NCBI GenBank assembly: GCA_017399865.1
Contig: JAFQAT010000027.1
Span: 1-37,703 of the forward strand
Direction: 5' to 3'
Origin: Bacteroidales bacterium
GTDB lineage: Bacteria; Bacteroidota; Bacteroidia; Bacteroidales; UBA932
DNA length: 37,703 bases
The notes beneath the pieces were generated by a model that ran no database searches, was not told the origin of the DNA, and saw only the letters and a list, made by a program, of their open reading frames with translations. The translations under genes were made by a program, and so were the position numbers. Positions 16,331 to 26,210 of this stretch are shown here, piece by piece; the first letter of the stretch is position 1, and each line of letters opens with the position of its first letter.

Positions 16331-17932
16331 ATGAAAATCAGAGGTCTGTCTGCTGTTCTCGTATTCTGTTTCCTGGCTCTTTCCTGCGGAAGAGGGGAGA
16401 AAAGCCGGTATGAAGAGCATCTGTCGAGGCTTGATGCCACCCTTGGGATGGCTGACGAATATGTCCGGGCCAAAGAGCAGAAGATAAGTACGATAGAGAA
16501 CATGCTGCACTCAAGAGGGGTGACCCCGATGCAGCAGTATCATATCTACGGACAGCTGTACGAAGAATACTTCGCTTTCCAGTTCGATAAGGCAAAGGAT
16601 GCCATCGATAACCAGATATCCCTGGCAGATAAGATGGGAGAGAGAAGCTTGAAGGACGATGCGATGCTTGACAAGGCCCTGCTTCTGACCAATGCAGGAT
16701 TCTTTCTGGAAGCGAGCCAGGTCTTTGATGTCTTGGATACATTGGCCTTTGACGAAGGTCAGATGGTTGCCTGGTATAATGCAAGACAGAAGTTTCTGCG
16801 CGATTATCAGGAATATGTAAGGTCGTCGGAATTCATTGTCCCGGATGCAGACAAGATCAAGCTCTATCAGGACAAGGTCCTTGCCGGCACACCGTCAACG
16901 TCTCCTATGAACCGTCATATGCGCATTCTCAGGATGATAGAGGGACGCGAATTCGAAAAGGCCTATGAAGAGAACCTCAGGTTCATACAGTCTTTGGATC
17001 CGTCGGAGCATGATTATGCCGTCCAGACATATTGGCAGGGATTCATATGCGAGAATCTTGAAAAGGAAGAGGAGAACCTTTACTGGTGGGTCGAGTCAGC
17101 GATCAGCGACATAAAGGGGGCGGTAAAGGACAATGCATCATTATGCTCTGTTGCCATAAAGCTTGATTCACCGGAAGACACCGAACGTGCCTTCAAATAC
17201 ATCAGGATTTCCCTGGATGATGCGGTCTATTATAATGCCAAGCTGCGCAAGGTACAGATCGCCTCTACCATGCCATGGATTCAGAGCGCCTATACCGAGA
17301 GCAAGGAGATGCAGAACCGTGACAGGAACCGCTATTTCATCTTTACCGTGGCGGCGGCACTTCTTCTTTCCATGGTTTCCTTCCTGTCCATAAGCTTTTA
17401 TGCCAAGGGAAGACGGTCTGCACGTGAAATTCGGAAGAAGACCGAACAGCTTGCCGAATACAACCGTTCCATCAAAGAGGCGGAAGACAATCTCCGCAAG
17501 ACCAACTATGACCTCATAGAGGCAAATGCGGCCAAAGAGGAGTATCTCGGCCTCTTCCTCTCGATGTGCTCGGGCTATCTTGACAAGCTCAAGAAAAGCA
17601 TCACCCGCGACCAGTATGATGCCGAACTGAAGAATTTCTACAAGACTTTCGACACTTCTTTCCTCTCGCTTTACCCGTCTTTCGTCGAGGACCTGAACTC
17701 CCTTCTCAAGGAGGACGGACGTATAGTCCTGAAGGAAGGGGAGATGCTCAATACCGAGCTTAGAATCTTCGCTCTGATCAAGCTAGGCATCACCCAGTCG
17801 TCCCATATCGCATCCCTTTTGAGGTATTCTGTCAATACGATCTACAACTACAGGGCGCAGATAAAGAATGCCGCCAGGGAGGATAGGGACAACTTCGAAG
17901 AAAAGGTGAAAAAGATCGGTTCAAGGCACTGA
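16331..17932 (+). CDS. DUF6377-type membrane-bound transcriptional regulator of glycan utilisation
   Basis: The 533-residue protein starts with a signal or lipoprotein leader (ending A-L-S-C). A helical, TPR-like region follows, expected in the periplasm (about 25-330). There is one membrane span (about 335-358), then a cytoplasmic coiled coil (RKKTEQLAEYNRSIKEAE). The C-terminal block has the DUF6377 signature, with E-L-R-I-F-A-L-I-K-L-G-I and L-L-R-Y-S-V-N-T-I-Y-N-Y-R, a helix-turn-helix-like element. DUF6377 proteins are common next to Bacteroidota PULs and are thought to sense glycan or its import and control transcription directly. It sits between the galactanase operon and susC and ends in a strong terminator. 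Which operon it controls is inference. Confidence 0.85.
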   Translation: MKIRGLSAVLVFCFLALSCGRGEKSRYEEHLSRLDATLGMADEYVRAKEQKISTIENMLHSRGVTPMQQYHIYGQLYEEYFAFQFDKAKDAIDNQISLADKMGERSLKDDAMLDKALLLTNAGFFLEASQVFDVLDTLAFDEGQMVAWYNARQKFLRDYQEYVRSSEFIVPDADKIKLYQDKVLAGTPSTSPMNRHMRILRMIEGREFEKAYEENLRFIQSLDPSEHDYAVQTYWQGFICENLEKEEENLYWWVESAISDIKGAVKDNASLCSVAIKLDSPEDTERAFKYIRISLDDAVYYNAKLRKVQIASTMPWIQSAYTESKEMQNRDRNRYFIFTVAAALLLSMVSFLSISFYAKGRRSAREIRKKTEQLAEYNRSIKEAEDNLRKTNYDLIEANAAKEEYLGLFLSMCSGYLDKLKKSITRDQYDAELKNFYKTFDTSFLSLYPSFVEDLNSLLKEDGRIVLKEGEMLNTELRIFALIKLGITQSSHIASLLRYSVNTIYNYRAQIKNAAREDRDNFEEKVKKIGSRH

Positions 17933-17986
17933 ATGCCGCTCTGATTCTGTCACTTTTTCCACTTTTTCAGTATCTGTGATATTTTT

Positions 17987-18019
17987 ATAACCCGCTATTA
18001 TACAGCGGGTTATGATTTT
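17987..18019 (+). terminator. Intrinsic terminator of the regulator gene
   Basis: A perfect 10-bp stem, ATAACCCGCT (17987-17996) with AGCGGGTTAT (18004-18013), has a 7-base loop and is followed by GATTTTT. It lies 55 bases after the regulator stop codon. Confidence 0.85.
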
Positions 18020-18198
18020 TGCGGAGGTCTGATAATCCACTTGCCGAAAACCTTTGCGTCATGGTACCCCTTTTTTGTCCACTTTTTTGCTTGTTTTTGA
18101 GGTGTAAGTCTATTGAAAATCAATATGTTATAGTGTGGTTGTCCACTAATTTGCCCCTATCGTAAGTCAGAGTGGACGGAGGTGCGTTATTTTTTTAT
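18020..18198 (+). promoter_or_regulatory. susC upstream control region with repeated TTGTCCACT boxes
   Basis: The gene-free stretch 17933-18260 holds the terminator and then this region. A 16-base direct repeat, TTGTCCACTTTTTTGC (18075-18090) and TTGTCCACTAATTTGC (18139-18154), differs at two central bases and has a 64-base offset. AGTGGAC at 18171-18177 is the inverted complement of GTCCACT at 18141-18147. These are good candidates for regulator binding sites; the role is inferred from position only. Confidence 0.55.
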
Positions 18199-18206
18199 TA
18201 AATTTG
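18199..18206 (+). promoter_or_regulatory. Predicted Bacteroidota -7 box for susC
   Basis: TAAATTTG matches TAnnTTTG, leaving a leader of about 45-50 bases before the susC ATG at 18261. No good TTTG is present at -33, which fits an activator-dependent promoter. Confidence 0.5.
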
Positions 18207-18260
18207 AGACACGAATTTAAAATTTCGTACATAAACACATTAACACATAAACACTAACCC

Positions 18261-21200
18261 ATGAAACACCTAACTTATCGAATCGCCCTTATCTTTGCGA
18301 TAATGGCTCTGAGCTGCGCCAATGCGTTCGCTCAGCAAGTGAAAGGTACAGTCAAGGATTCAGCTGGCGAGCCTGTAATAGGCGCTGCGGTCGTTGTTGA
18401 AGGCACGACCAACGGTACAGTTGTTGACCTCGACGGTAATTTCGTGTTTGACACAGCAGTCCCTTCAGACGCAGTCCTTGTGGTTACTTCCATCGGCTAC
18501 AAGACTGCCCGCGTTCCAGTAGGGGGCAGCTTAAACATCGTGCTTGAAGAAGACACGACAATGATCGAAGAAACGGTGGTGGTCGGATACGGCGTCCAGA
18601 AGAAGAGCGTCGTGACTGCAGCGATTTCTTCCATTACTTCTGATGACTTGAAATCACAGTCGCAGACCCGAGTGGACAATCTCCTTCAGGGTATGACTTC
18701 CGGAGTTGTCGTTACGACTCCTTCCGGTGCTCCTGATGCAGCCGGCCAGGTACGCGTACGTGGTGTCGGTTCCATCAATGGAAGTGATCCTCTTTACATC
18801 ATTGACGGTTTCGCAGTCAGCGGAGGCATCGACTACCTGAACCCTAACGACATCGAACGTATCGAAGTCCTTAAGGATGCCGCTTCAGGTGCCGTGTATG
18901 GTGCACGTGCAGCGAACGGAGTAATCCTCGTTACCACAAAGCAGGGTCAGAAGGGTAAGACCAAAGTGAATTATGACTTCTCTTACGGATGGCAGAATCC
19001 ATGGCGCAAGCCTTCAGTCCTCAATGCTACTGAATATGCCATCATGATGAACGAGGGCTACCTCAATGCAGGACAGGCTCCTATATATGATGATCCGTAC
19101 TCGTTCGGAGAAGGTACTGACTGGGTCGGCCTCATCTTCAACAACAACGCGCCTGTAATGAAGCATGACCTCAATGTCAGCGGCGGTAACGAAAAGACTA
19201 CATATTCTACATCTTTCGGCTATCTCAGCAGAGAAGGTACAATCGGCGGTAACTACGGCCGTTCGAACTATGACAGATTTACAGTCCGCCAGACTATGAA
19301 TACTGTCCTTTTCGACAATACAGCAGACAGGTCATGGCTCAACAAGATGACCATGAGCACAAACGCTTCTTATGCGCATATCAATTCTACCGGCATCAGC
19401 AACAACTCTGAGTTCGGTTCGCCTCTCGGCTCTGCTCTGGGCATGTCTCCGCTTCTTGATGTATATGCTACTCCGGAAGAGGAAGAGTCATACAAGACAA
19501 TGTATCCTGACGGATATGCACATATCGTACGAGATGCTTCCGGCAGGGCTTATACTGTAGTTGACGGTAATGTATACAATGAGCAGACCCATCCGCTTGC
19601 TTCATTGAGCCTTCCTGGAACAAAATATGACACAGACAAGTTCGTTGCCAACGGTGCTGTCGAACTGAACATCTGGGACGCCCTCAAGTTCCGTTCATCA
19701 GTCGGCATCGACCTTGCGTTCTGGGGAAATCACGGATACTCAAAGCAGTATTTCCTTTCTTCAAAGAGCTACAATTATAATACTGTAGCATCTGAGACCA
19801 CATACGACAAGGACGGCAATGCCACAACTACAGAGAAGATCAACTATGCCGAGTCTGCACAGCAGGAGATGAACCGCGCCCTCAGATGGCAGGTGGAGAA
19901 TGTCATCTCTTACGACAAGACCTTCGGAAAGCACAGCGTTGCTGCAGTCCTCGGACAGACAGCCATCCGTTCTACTTCTTCAAATGTAGGAGCCAATGCC
20001 CGCGGACTCATGTATCCATACGATGAGTGGAAGATTTCGGTAAACAATACTGTCGGACAGCAGGCTGACGGAAACCGTAACGGCTGGGGAAGCTGGAACT
20101 CGATCGCCTACTCGCTTCTCTCATACTTCGGCCGTGTTTCATACAACTATGATGAGCGCTACATGGCGGAGGTCACAATGCGTGCCGACGCCTCTTCAAA
20201 CTTCGGCCCTAACAACAAGTGGGGATACTTCCCTTCATTCAGCTTGGGTTGGAATGCGAAGAACGAAGAATTCCTCAAGGACGTATCGTGGCTTTCAGGC
20301 TTGAAGCTTCGCGGATCATGGGGTATAAACGGTAACGACCAGATCGGTAGCTTCAGATATGCTGTCTATATGAGCTCCGGCAACAACTATACCTTCGGTT
20401 CAGGTGCCAACGGCAGCGAGACCATCAGCATCGGAGCAAAGCCTAACGGACTTGCAAACCCTAATGCAAAGTGGGAGCAGTCGATCCAGACTGACCTCGG
20501 AGTTGATTTGGGATTCCTTGGAAACCGCGTCACATTCACTGCTGACTGGTATAACAAGGTTACTTCCGGAATGCTTATGGATATGCAGGTGCCAGGATAT
20601 GCAGGTGACTCGGCCCCTATCGGAAACGTAGGTACCATGTCAAATTCAGGTGTCGAGCTTGATCTCGGATATCGTGACGATTATGGTGATTTCAGCTGGA
20701 ACATTTCGGCAAATGCAACCTATACGAGAAACGTCCTTACTGAACTTGGAGACGACGCTACTTCTCTTTACGGTTCATCTCACAAGATCGGCCAGCTCAC
20801 ACGCGGTATCGTAGGTCTTCCATTCCCATACTTCTACGGCCACAAGTCAGACGGTATCTTCCAGAATGCAGAAGAGGTTGCGGCTCATGTAAATGCGAAC
20901 GGACAGGCTCTCCAGCCTAACGCCCAGCCTGGTGACGTACGTTTCGTGGATGTTGACGGTGACGGTGACATCGATGACGACGACCGCACTTACATCGGCA
21001 AGGGTACTCCTGACTGGTCATTCGGTCTCAATATCGGCTTCGAGTGGAAGGGAATCGATTTCAGCATGCTCCTTCAGGGCGTGGTAGGAAATCAGGCATT
21101 CAACGTGACACGTCGTACAGACCTCTATTACATCAACCTTCCTAAGACCATCCTCAACCGCTGGACAGGAGAAGGCACATCCGACACACAGCCAAGATTC

Positions 21201-21500
21201 ATGTTCGATTCTCCGAACAACAACTATCGTTCGTCTGACCTTTGGGTAGAGGATGCATCCTTCCTCCGCGCCCGCAACGTGCAGCTCGGATACACCCTTC
21301 CTCAGAAATGGACTAAGAAGTTCTTCGTGCAGCGTCTGAGAGTCTATGCTCAGGCGGAGAATCTCTTCACCCTTACAAAGTATTCAGGTTGCGATCCTGA
21401 AGTTACCGGAGGAAACGGCTTCAGCTCTGACCTCGGTGTTGACCGCGGAGTATATCCTCAGTCACGCACATTCTCAGTCGGTGTAAACCTTAACTTCTAA
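18261..21500 (+). CDS. susC: SusC/RagA-family TonB-dependent outer-membrane transporter
   Basis: This 1079-residue outer-membrane beta-barrel begins with a signal peptide cleaved after N-A-F-A (residue 24). A carboxypeptidase-regulatory-like domain follows (about 26-95; VKGTVKDSAGEPVIGAAV). The SusC-type E-E-T-V-V-V-G-Y-G box (103-111) comes next, then the plug with V-R-V-R-G-V-G-S-I and P-L-Y-I-I-D-G-F. The barrel ends in a terminal F. With SusD it forms the pedal-bin glycan importer at the cell surface, powered by TonB. There is no FecR/STN-type N-terminal extension, which agrees with control by the DUF6377 protein and not an anti-sigma pair. susD follows 19 bases after the stop. Confidence 0.97.
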   Translation: MKHLTYRIALIFAIMALSCANAFAQQVKGTVKDSAGEPVIGAAVVVEGTTNGTVVDLDGNFVFDTAVPSDAVLVVTSIGYKTARVPVGGSLNIVLEEDTTMIEETVVVGYGVQKKSVVTAAISSITSDDLKSQSQTRVDNLLQGMTSGVVVTTPSGAPDAAGQVRVRGVGSINGSDPLYIIDGFAVSGGIDYLNPNDIERIEVLKDAASGAVYGARAANGVILVTTKQGQKGKTKVNYDFSYGWQNPWRKPSVLNATEYAIMMNEGYLNAGQAPIYDDPYSFGEGTDWVGLIFNNNAPVMKHDLNVSGGNEKTTYSTSFGYLSREGTIGGNYGRSNYDRFTVRQTMNTVLFDNTADRSWLNKMTMSTNASYAHINSTGISNNSEFGSPLGSALGMSPLLDVYATPEEEESYKTMYPDGYAHIVRDASGRAYTVVDGNVYNEQTHPLASLSLPGTKYDTDKFVANGAVELNIWDALKFRSSVGIDLAFWGNHGYSKQYFLSSKSYNYNTVASETTYDKDGNATTTEKINYAESAQQEMNRALRWQVENVISYDKTFGKHSVAAVLGQTAIRSTSSNVGANARGLMYPYDEWKISVNNTVGQQADGNRNGWGSWNSIAYSLLSYFGRVSYNYDERYMAEVTMRADASSNFGPNNKWGYFPSFSLGWNAKNEEFLKDVSWLSGLKLRGSWGINGNDQIGSFRYAVYMSSGNNYTFGSGANGSETISIGAKPNGLANPNAKWEQSIQTDLGVDLGFLGNRVTFTADWYNKVTSGMLMDMQVPGYAGDSAPIGNVGTMSNSGVELDLGYRDDYGDFSWNISANATYTRNVLTELGDDATSLYGSSHKIGQLTRGIVGLPFPYFYGHKSDGIFQNAEEVAAHVNANGQALQPNAQPGDVRFVDVDGDGDIDDDDRTYIGKGTPDWSFGLNIGFEWKGIDFSMLLQGVVGNQAFNVTRRTDLYYINLPKTILNRWTGEGTSDTQPRFMFDSPNNNYRSSDLWVEDASFLRARNVQLGYTLPQKWTKKFFVQRLRVYAQAENLFTLTKYSGCDPEVTGGNGFSSDLGVDRGVYPQSRTFSVGVNLNF

Positions 21501-21519
21501 TTAAACCCGGATGATGATT

Positions 21520-23019
21520 ATGAAAAAGATATTTTTTGCAATCTGCGCTTTCGCAGTTATGATTCTTTCATCGTGCGGTGAGGATTTCGTTACCGCAGTC
21601 CACAACTCTTCGGAGCCTCAGAGCGAGTATTATATCAACGAAGAGCGTATGTTCCAGGGTCTTGTGGCAGCATATGACCCATTGAAATGGTTTGACTACT
21701 TCTACGAATACGATGCTCTCAACATGGTGTCCGACATCATGGCTGACGACATCTATTGCGGCGGATCAAATGAAGGTGACCAGCCTAAGCTTGTGAAGAC
21801 CCACCTATATACAGTGACTTCACAGGAGCAGTGCGGTACCATCTGGACCATCGCATATTCAGGTATCAACCGTGCCTGCCATGTCCTCGAGAACGTTGAC
21901 AATGTGCCGGGTATGGCAGATGCTACAAAAGCGCTTTATAAGGCTGAGGCTACAGTGCTCAAGGCTTTCTATTACAATCTTCTCTGGAAGTTCTGGGGTA
22001 ATGTTCCTTATTATGATGTAAACCTTACAGCTCCTTATACAGCCCCTCAGCTCAAGGCAGACGAAGTGTACGAGAACATCGTTTCGCGTCTTGAAGAGGT
22101 GTTTGAAATGGACGTGCTTCCTATGAAGGCTGCTGCCGGAAATGAGGGACGTGTCACAAAGGCCATGGCTTACATGCTTTATGCTGAGACAGTAATGTAT
22201 CAGAATGATGAAACCCGTTACGGAAAGGCTCTTGACTGTATGGATGAAATCATCAACAGCGGCCAGTTCTCTCTTGTTGCAGACTTCGCATCCATCTGGG
22301 AGGAATCAGGCGAATGGGGATCTGAGTCTATCTGGGAAATCAACTATATTTCAGAAGGAGCAGCACGTTCATGGGGCTCTCCTATCCATAGCGGCGGTTC
22401 CGTATATCCTATGCTTACCGGCGTACCGGGTGCTCCTGAGGCATCTGGTTACAAGGGCGGCTGGGGCTTCGGTCCGGTAGCACAGTCTGCATGGGACATG
22501 TATGCAGAGGATGATATCCGTCGTGACGGTGGTATCCTCAACTTCTACTATGAGTTCCCTGACCTCAAGCTAGGTGAGGAGCGCTGGCAGTATACCGGAC
22601 TCTTCCTCAAGAAATATGTTGCAAGGATGAACGGAAACCATGGCCAGATCGCTGACGCCGACATGAACTACGGCAACAACCAGCGCTATTACCGTTATGC
22701 GGAGACCCTCCTCAATGCAGCAGAACTCGGAGTCCTCACAGGTAAGGACCGCAGCCAGCATCTCGCGGCTGTCCGCGCACGTGCGAACTGCAAGGACACT
22801 GGTGCGACCCAGCTTGACATCATCGAGGAGCGCCATAAGGAGTTCGTCGGCGAAGGAAAGCGCTATTGGGACCTCATCCGTACAGGACAGGCTGAGACAG
22901 TCCTCAAGGCTGCAAATCATGAGTGGAGACAGGTTGACTGGACTCCAAGCAAGAAGTACTGGCCTCTTCCTCAGACTGAGGTTGACAAGGATCCAAATCT
23001 TGTACAGAACAATTACTAA
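21520..23019 (+). CDS. susD: SusD/RagB-family surface glycan-binding lipoprotein
   Basis: The 499-residue lipoprotein has a lipobox (I-L-S-S-C) followed by G-E-D, an acidic export signal for the outer surface. The SusD helical repeats are visible, and the C-terminal landmark R-Y-W-D-L-I-R-T-G-Q is present (E-G-K-R-Y-W-D). The last segment, K-Y-W-P-L-P-Q-T-E-V-D, is the typical SusD ending. It closes the SusC barrel and captures oligosaccharides. I chose the fourth in-frame ATG-rich position (21520, MKKIFF) since it starts a normal signal peptide; ATGs at 21511 and 21514 would add only three residues. Confidence 0.96.
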   Translation: MKKIFFAICAFAVMILSSCGEDFVTAVHNSSEPQSEYYINEERMFQGLVAAYDPLKWFDYFYEYDALNMVSDIMADDIYCGGSNEGDQPKLVKTHLYTVTSQEQCGTIWTIAYSGINRACHVLENVDNVPGMADATKALYKAEATVLKAFYYNLLWKFWGNVPYYDVNLTAPYTAPQLKADEVYENIVSRLEEVFEMDVLPMKAAAGNEGRVTKAMAYMLYAETVMYQNDETRYGKALDCMDEIINSGQFSLVADFASIWEESGEWGSESIWEINYISEGAARSWGSPIHSGGSVYPMLTGVPGAPEASGYKGGWGFGPVAQSAWDMYAEDDIRRDGGILNFYYEFPDLKLGEERWQYTGLFLKKYVARMNGNHGQIADADMNYGNNQRYYRYAETLLNAAELGVLTGKDRSQHLAAVRARANCKDTGATQLDIIEERHKEFVGEGKRYWDLIRTGQAETVLKAANHEWRQVDWTPSKKYWPLPQTEVDKDPNLVQNNY

Positions 23020-23057
23020 CGGCAGCAATGCTATATGAATCTAAAATTGATTTGATT

Positions 23058-26000
23058 ATGAAAGGATTTTTCAAATATATAGCCGTTGCCATGGCGATGA
23101 CGCTGATTGCGATCGGCTGTGCACCTGATATTCTGGTTCCGGATCAGGGAAAGCTTCCTGAAGCGTCTGCAATGGAAGTCGTGATCACTCCGGATCAGAC
23201 TACAAACTATGTGACATTCTCTGTGAAGAATGCGAGAGGATTCGTTCCGATGTGGATTTTCGGTGAGGAAAAGATTGATGGCAAGGCCAGCAAGAATTAC
23301 ACCTATGTAGGCAATGACCTGGTTCTTCGTATCCGCGAAGAGGGTACGCATAAGGTAGAGGTGAAGGCCTATAATGCGAACGGAGTTTCCATGGGCTCGC
23401 AGATATGTGAGTATACCCTCGACAATACATATCGCGATCCGTTCGATCCTTCGCCATACATGAAGGCGATTGCAGGAGAATGGCAGTGGAACAATGAAGC
23501 CGACAAGCACTTCGGCTGTGGTCCTAACCTCGCTGATCCAATCAGCTGGTGGGGTGCAGGCGCCAATGAAAAGGCAGACTGGAGTCTTTATAACGACCTC
23601 ATGACATTCACTGCAGATGGAAAGTACTCTTTCAATCCTGGTGAAGATGGAAAGGTCTATGTGAATGCAGGATTCTCTGCCCTTGGAACATCTCCTGACG
23701 GAAATGACTTCCTCGTGGATATCCCTGCATATGAAACCACTTATGCTGTCGAGAACAGCTGGAATGCTGCCGGCATCGAGGAAATATGGATTGTTCTTCC
23801 AGAGCATAAGAATCTCTCTTACATCCCTAACCAGACCATTTATGACGATCCTCGTTTCCTGGTGATGGACTCAAAGCCTTCTGCAATGAGGAAGGAACTC
23901 AAGCTCGCTGCTGCTGAAGCTCCGAACGGAGACGGCACTATCTCATGGTACTATAACTTCATACCTGCAGTAAAGACAGCTGGACCTGAGGAACTCCTTG
24001 CCGGTACAGATGCTGCAGGAAAGGCATGGGTTATGGATTCTGCTGTTCAGGGACATCTCGGATGCGGTCCTGATGCAGAAAATCCTGCGAGCTGGTGGTC
24101 TGCTGCTCCGGATGAGAAGAAGGATTTCGGATTGTATGACGATGCCATCACATTCTTCCCTGACGGCAAGTATGTATATGATTCAGGTGAGGATGGCAAG
24201 ATGTATATCAATTGGGGCGTTACTGCAATAGGTCCTAACCCTGGAGCAGAGCCAGACATCGACATCGAGCAGGCTGACGTTGAGTCTACATATACTTTCG
24301 ACGGCGAGACAATCACTCTTGCTGCAAATACTCCTATGGTCTATGTCCCTTCTGACAAGGTATGGGCAGAACCTGTATTCCATGTGACATCGATCACTGA
24401 GACAACTCTTGTGGTTGTTGCCGAGAACCCTGGCTGCTATTGGCAGATGATCTTCCGTGCACGTGACGCAAAGGTTCCTGGAGCTGCTGTTGTCATCGGA
24501 AGCAAGTCTCCGGAAGATATCACAATGGCTCAGGGAGACAAGATCGAATTCGCTGCTGACATCAATCTTGCTGAAACATGGATCGATCCGGACTTCTTCA
24601 AGGTAGAAGGAGCAGGATATGTATTCAACGCTGTTGATGGCGACTACAGGTTTACCTATGATTCGGCTAACAAGTGGATCAAGGTAATTCCTCTGAACAA
24701 TGGTCAGAAGGCGACATATGATAACGGAAATGCTCTCTGGATCATCGGAGACGGCGGCGGAAAGCCTACAGTCAATCAGTTGATCGGCTGGAATACAGGT
24801 GATGCACCTCTTCCATTTGCTCAGACAGGTGACAATACATATCAGATCACGCTTGCAATGAAGGGTGAAGGCGGCTCAATAAAGGTGTTCGGACAGTCAG
24901 ATTGGGGTACAGAATGGAAACATGACGGCTACGGCACATTCAATGGAAACGGTCTCTTCAAACTCGGAGACGGAACAGGCGGAGACAGGAATGATGACGG
25001 TAACATCTACCATACAGAGTCACCTGCCGGCTATTATACATTCACTGTCGTTGACAACGGAGGTGTCCTTGACATGAGTGTAGCTGCTGCGACCATAGTT
25101 ACTCCTGGCACTCCGGAAGAACCGAAGATCAACATGTGGGAGAGAGCGACCAAGGATCAGATCACGACTTACTTCGTATCTGATTGGGGCCAGCCTACCC
25201 TGGATGTCGAGTATGAGATAGTTGACGGCGGCTATAAGATTGTCATTCCTGAGGGAACAGGAACAGCGCAGTGGATGGGCCAGTTCGCAGTCAACCATAC
25301 CAACATCGTGACTACCAAGGATAAGGCTTATGACTTCCGGTTCGTACTCAACTCGTCAGCAGACCATCCGGGAGTTACAATCAAGGCCACATACTTCGAT
25401 CCTAACAAGTGGGACAGCAATAATAATTCATGGGGTGCAGACGGTGATGCATACTTTGATGCAAAGCATGTCCTCAAGGCTGGTGAAGACTATGTATATG
25501 AGGTGAAAGGCAAGCAGGGTCTCGACATCCCTTGTCTGAAGCTTGTATTCGATTTCGGTGGCGCTGTAGGCGGATCGACAGTCGAGATCAAGGATATCAT
25601 CATCAAGGAAGGTGTCCTTGCACCGGAAGAACCGGAGCCAGAGCCAGGTCCTGGCGCATTCACTCCGGGAGAACAGCTCGACCTTATCGAGGCGGCTGAT
25701 GTTCTTGTAGGCACATGGACATGGGAGTCTTCGACAGACGGACACTTCGGTTGCGGTGATGCCATTGCCAATCCTGTCGGCTGGTGGAACGGTCCTGCAG
25801 ATTGCAAGGCAGATGCATCCATGTATGATGATACAATGACTTTCGCTGAAGACGGAACCTATACATTCGATCCGGTAGATGGTCACTCATACATTAATAC
25901 AGGTGTTACAAAACTTGATGCAGTGAAGGTGGATCAGCCATATGGCGACGACTGGAGGATTACTGCTGAAAAAATGACTTGTTCATACTCGGTTGAAGAA

Positions 26001-26195
26001 ACCGGTGAGTATCCTTCAATCGTTCTGGAAGCAGGTACATATTTCTCTTATGTTCCTAATGATGCATTCCTCGAAGCGCCTGAACTTTACATCACAGGCG
26101 TCTGGGAGAATCAGATCGAGATCTCTGCATATACTGCTACCGGCAATAACGGTGGCCCTATCGCATGGAGATACCGTCTCAAGAGAATAAACTAA
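23058..26195 (+). CDS. Multidomain surface glycan-binding lipoprotein (SusE/F-position protein)
   Basis: This 1045-residue lipoprotein (lipobox I-A-I-G-C) occupies the SusE/F position. After a PKD-like domain (about 30-125) comes a module starting G-E-W-Q-W at residue 140. Two more copies start at 321 (GKAWVMDS) and 885 (GTWTWES). All three share an H-[FL]-G-C-G motif, a W-W pair about 10 residues later, D-x-x-T/I-F and a D-G-x-Y/T strand. Between copies 2 and 3 lie a SusE/F-like beta domain (about 500-690) and a CBM4/9-like jelly-roll (about 695-860), followed by a short Pro/Glu linker. Such proteins bind polysaccharide at the surface; the triplicated module is probably the ligand-binding part. 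The ATG at 23028 is possible but adds a non-signal extension. Confidence 0.85.
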   Translation: MKGFFKYIAVAMAMTLIAIGCAPDILVPDQGKLPEASAMEVVITPDQTTNYVTFSVKNARGFVPMWIFGEEKIDGKASKNYTYVGNDLVLRIREEGTHKVEVKAYNANGVSMGSQICEYTLDNTYRDPFDPSPYMKAIAGEWQWNNEADKHFGCGPNLADPISWWGAGANEKADWSLYNDLMTFTADGKYSFNPGEDGKVYVNAGFSALGTSPDGNDFLVDIPAYETTYAVENSWNAAGIEEIWIVLPEHKNLSYIPNQTIYDDPRFLVMDSKPSAMRKELKLAAAEAPNGDGTISWYYNFIPAVKTAGPEELLAGTDAAGKAWVMDSAVQGHLGCGPDAENPASWWSAAPDEKKDFGLYDDAITFFPDGKYVYDSGEDGKMYINWGVTAIGPNPGAEPDIDIEQADVESTYTFDGETITLAANTPMVYVPSDKVWAEPVFHVTSITETTLVVVAENPGCYWQMIFRARDAKVPGAAVVIGSKSPEDITMAQGDKIEFAADINLAETWIDPDFFKVEGAGYVFNAVDGDYRFTYDSANKWIKVIPLNNGQKATYDNGNALWIIGDGGGKPTVNQLIGWNTGDAPLPFAQTGDNTYQITLAMKGEGGSIKVFGQSDWGTEWKHDGYGTFNGNGLFKLGDGTGGDRNDDGNIYHTESPAGYYTFTVVDNGGVLDMSVAAATIVTPGTPEEPKINMWERATKDQITTYFVSDWGQPTLDVEYEIVDGGYKIVIPEGTGTAQWMGQFAVNHTNIVTTKDKAYDFRFVLNSSADHPGVTIKATYFDPNKWDSNNNSWGADGDAYFDAKHVLKAGEDYVYEVKGKQGLDIPCLKLVFDFGGAVGGSTVEIKDIIIKEGVLAPEEPEPEPGPGAFTPGEQLDLIEAADVLVGTWTWESSTDGHFGCGDAIANPVGWWNGPADCKADASMYDDTMTFAEDGTYTFDPVDGHSYINTGVTKLDAVKVDQPYGDDWRITAEKMTCSYSVEETGEYPSIVLEAGTYFSYVPNDAFLEAPELYITGVWENQIEISAYTATGNNGGPIAWRYRLKRIN

Positions 26196-26210
26196 ACTTA
26201 TATCGGTTAC

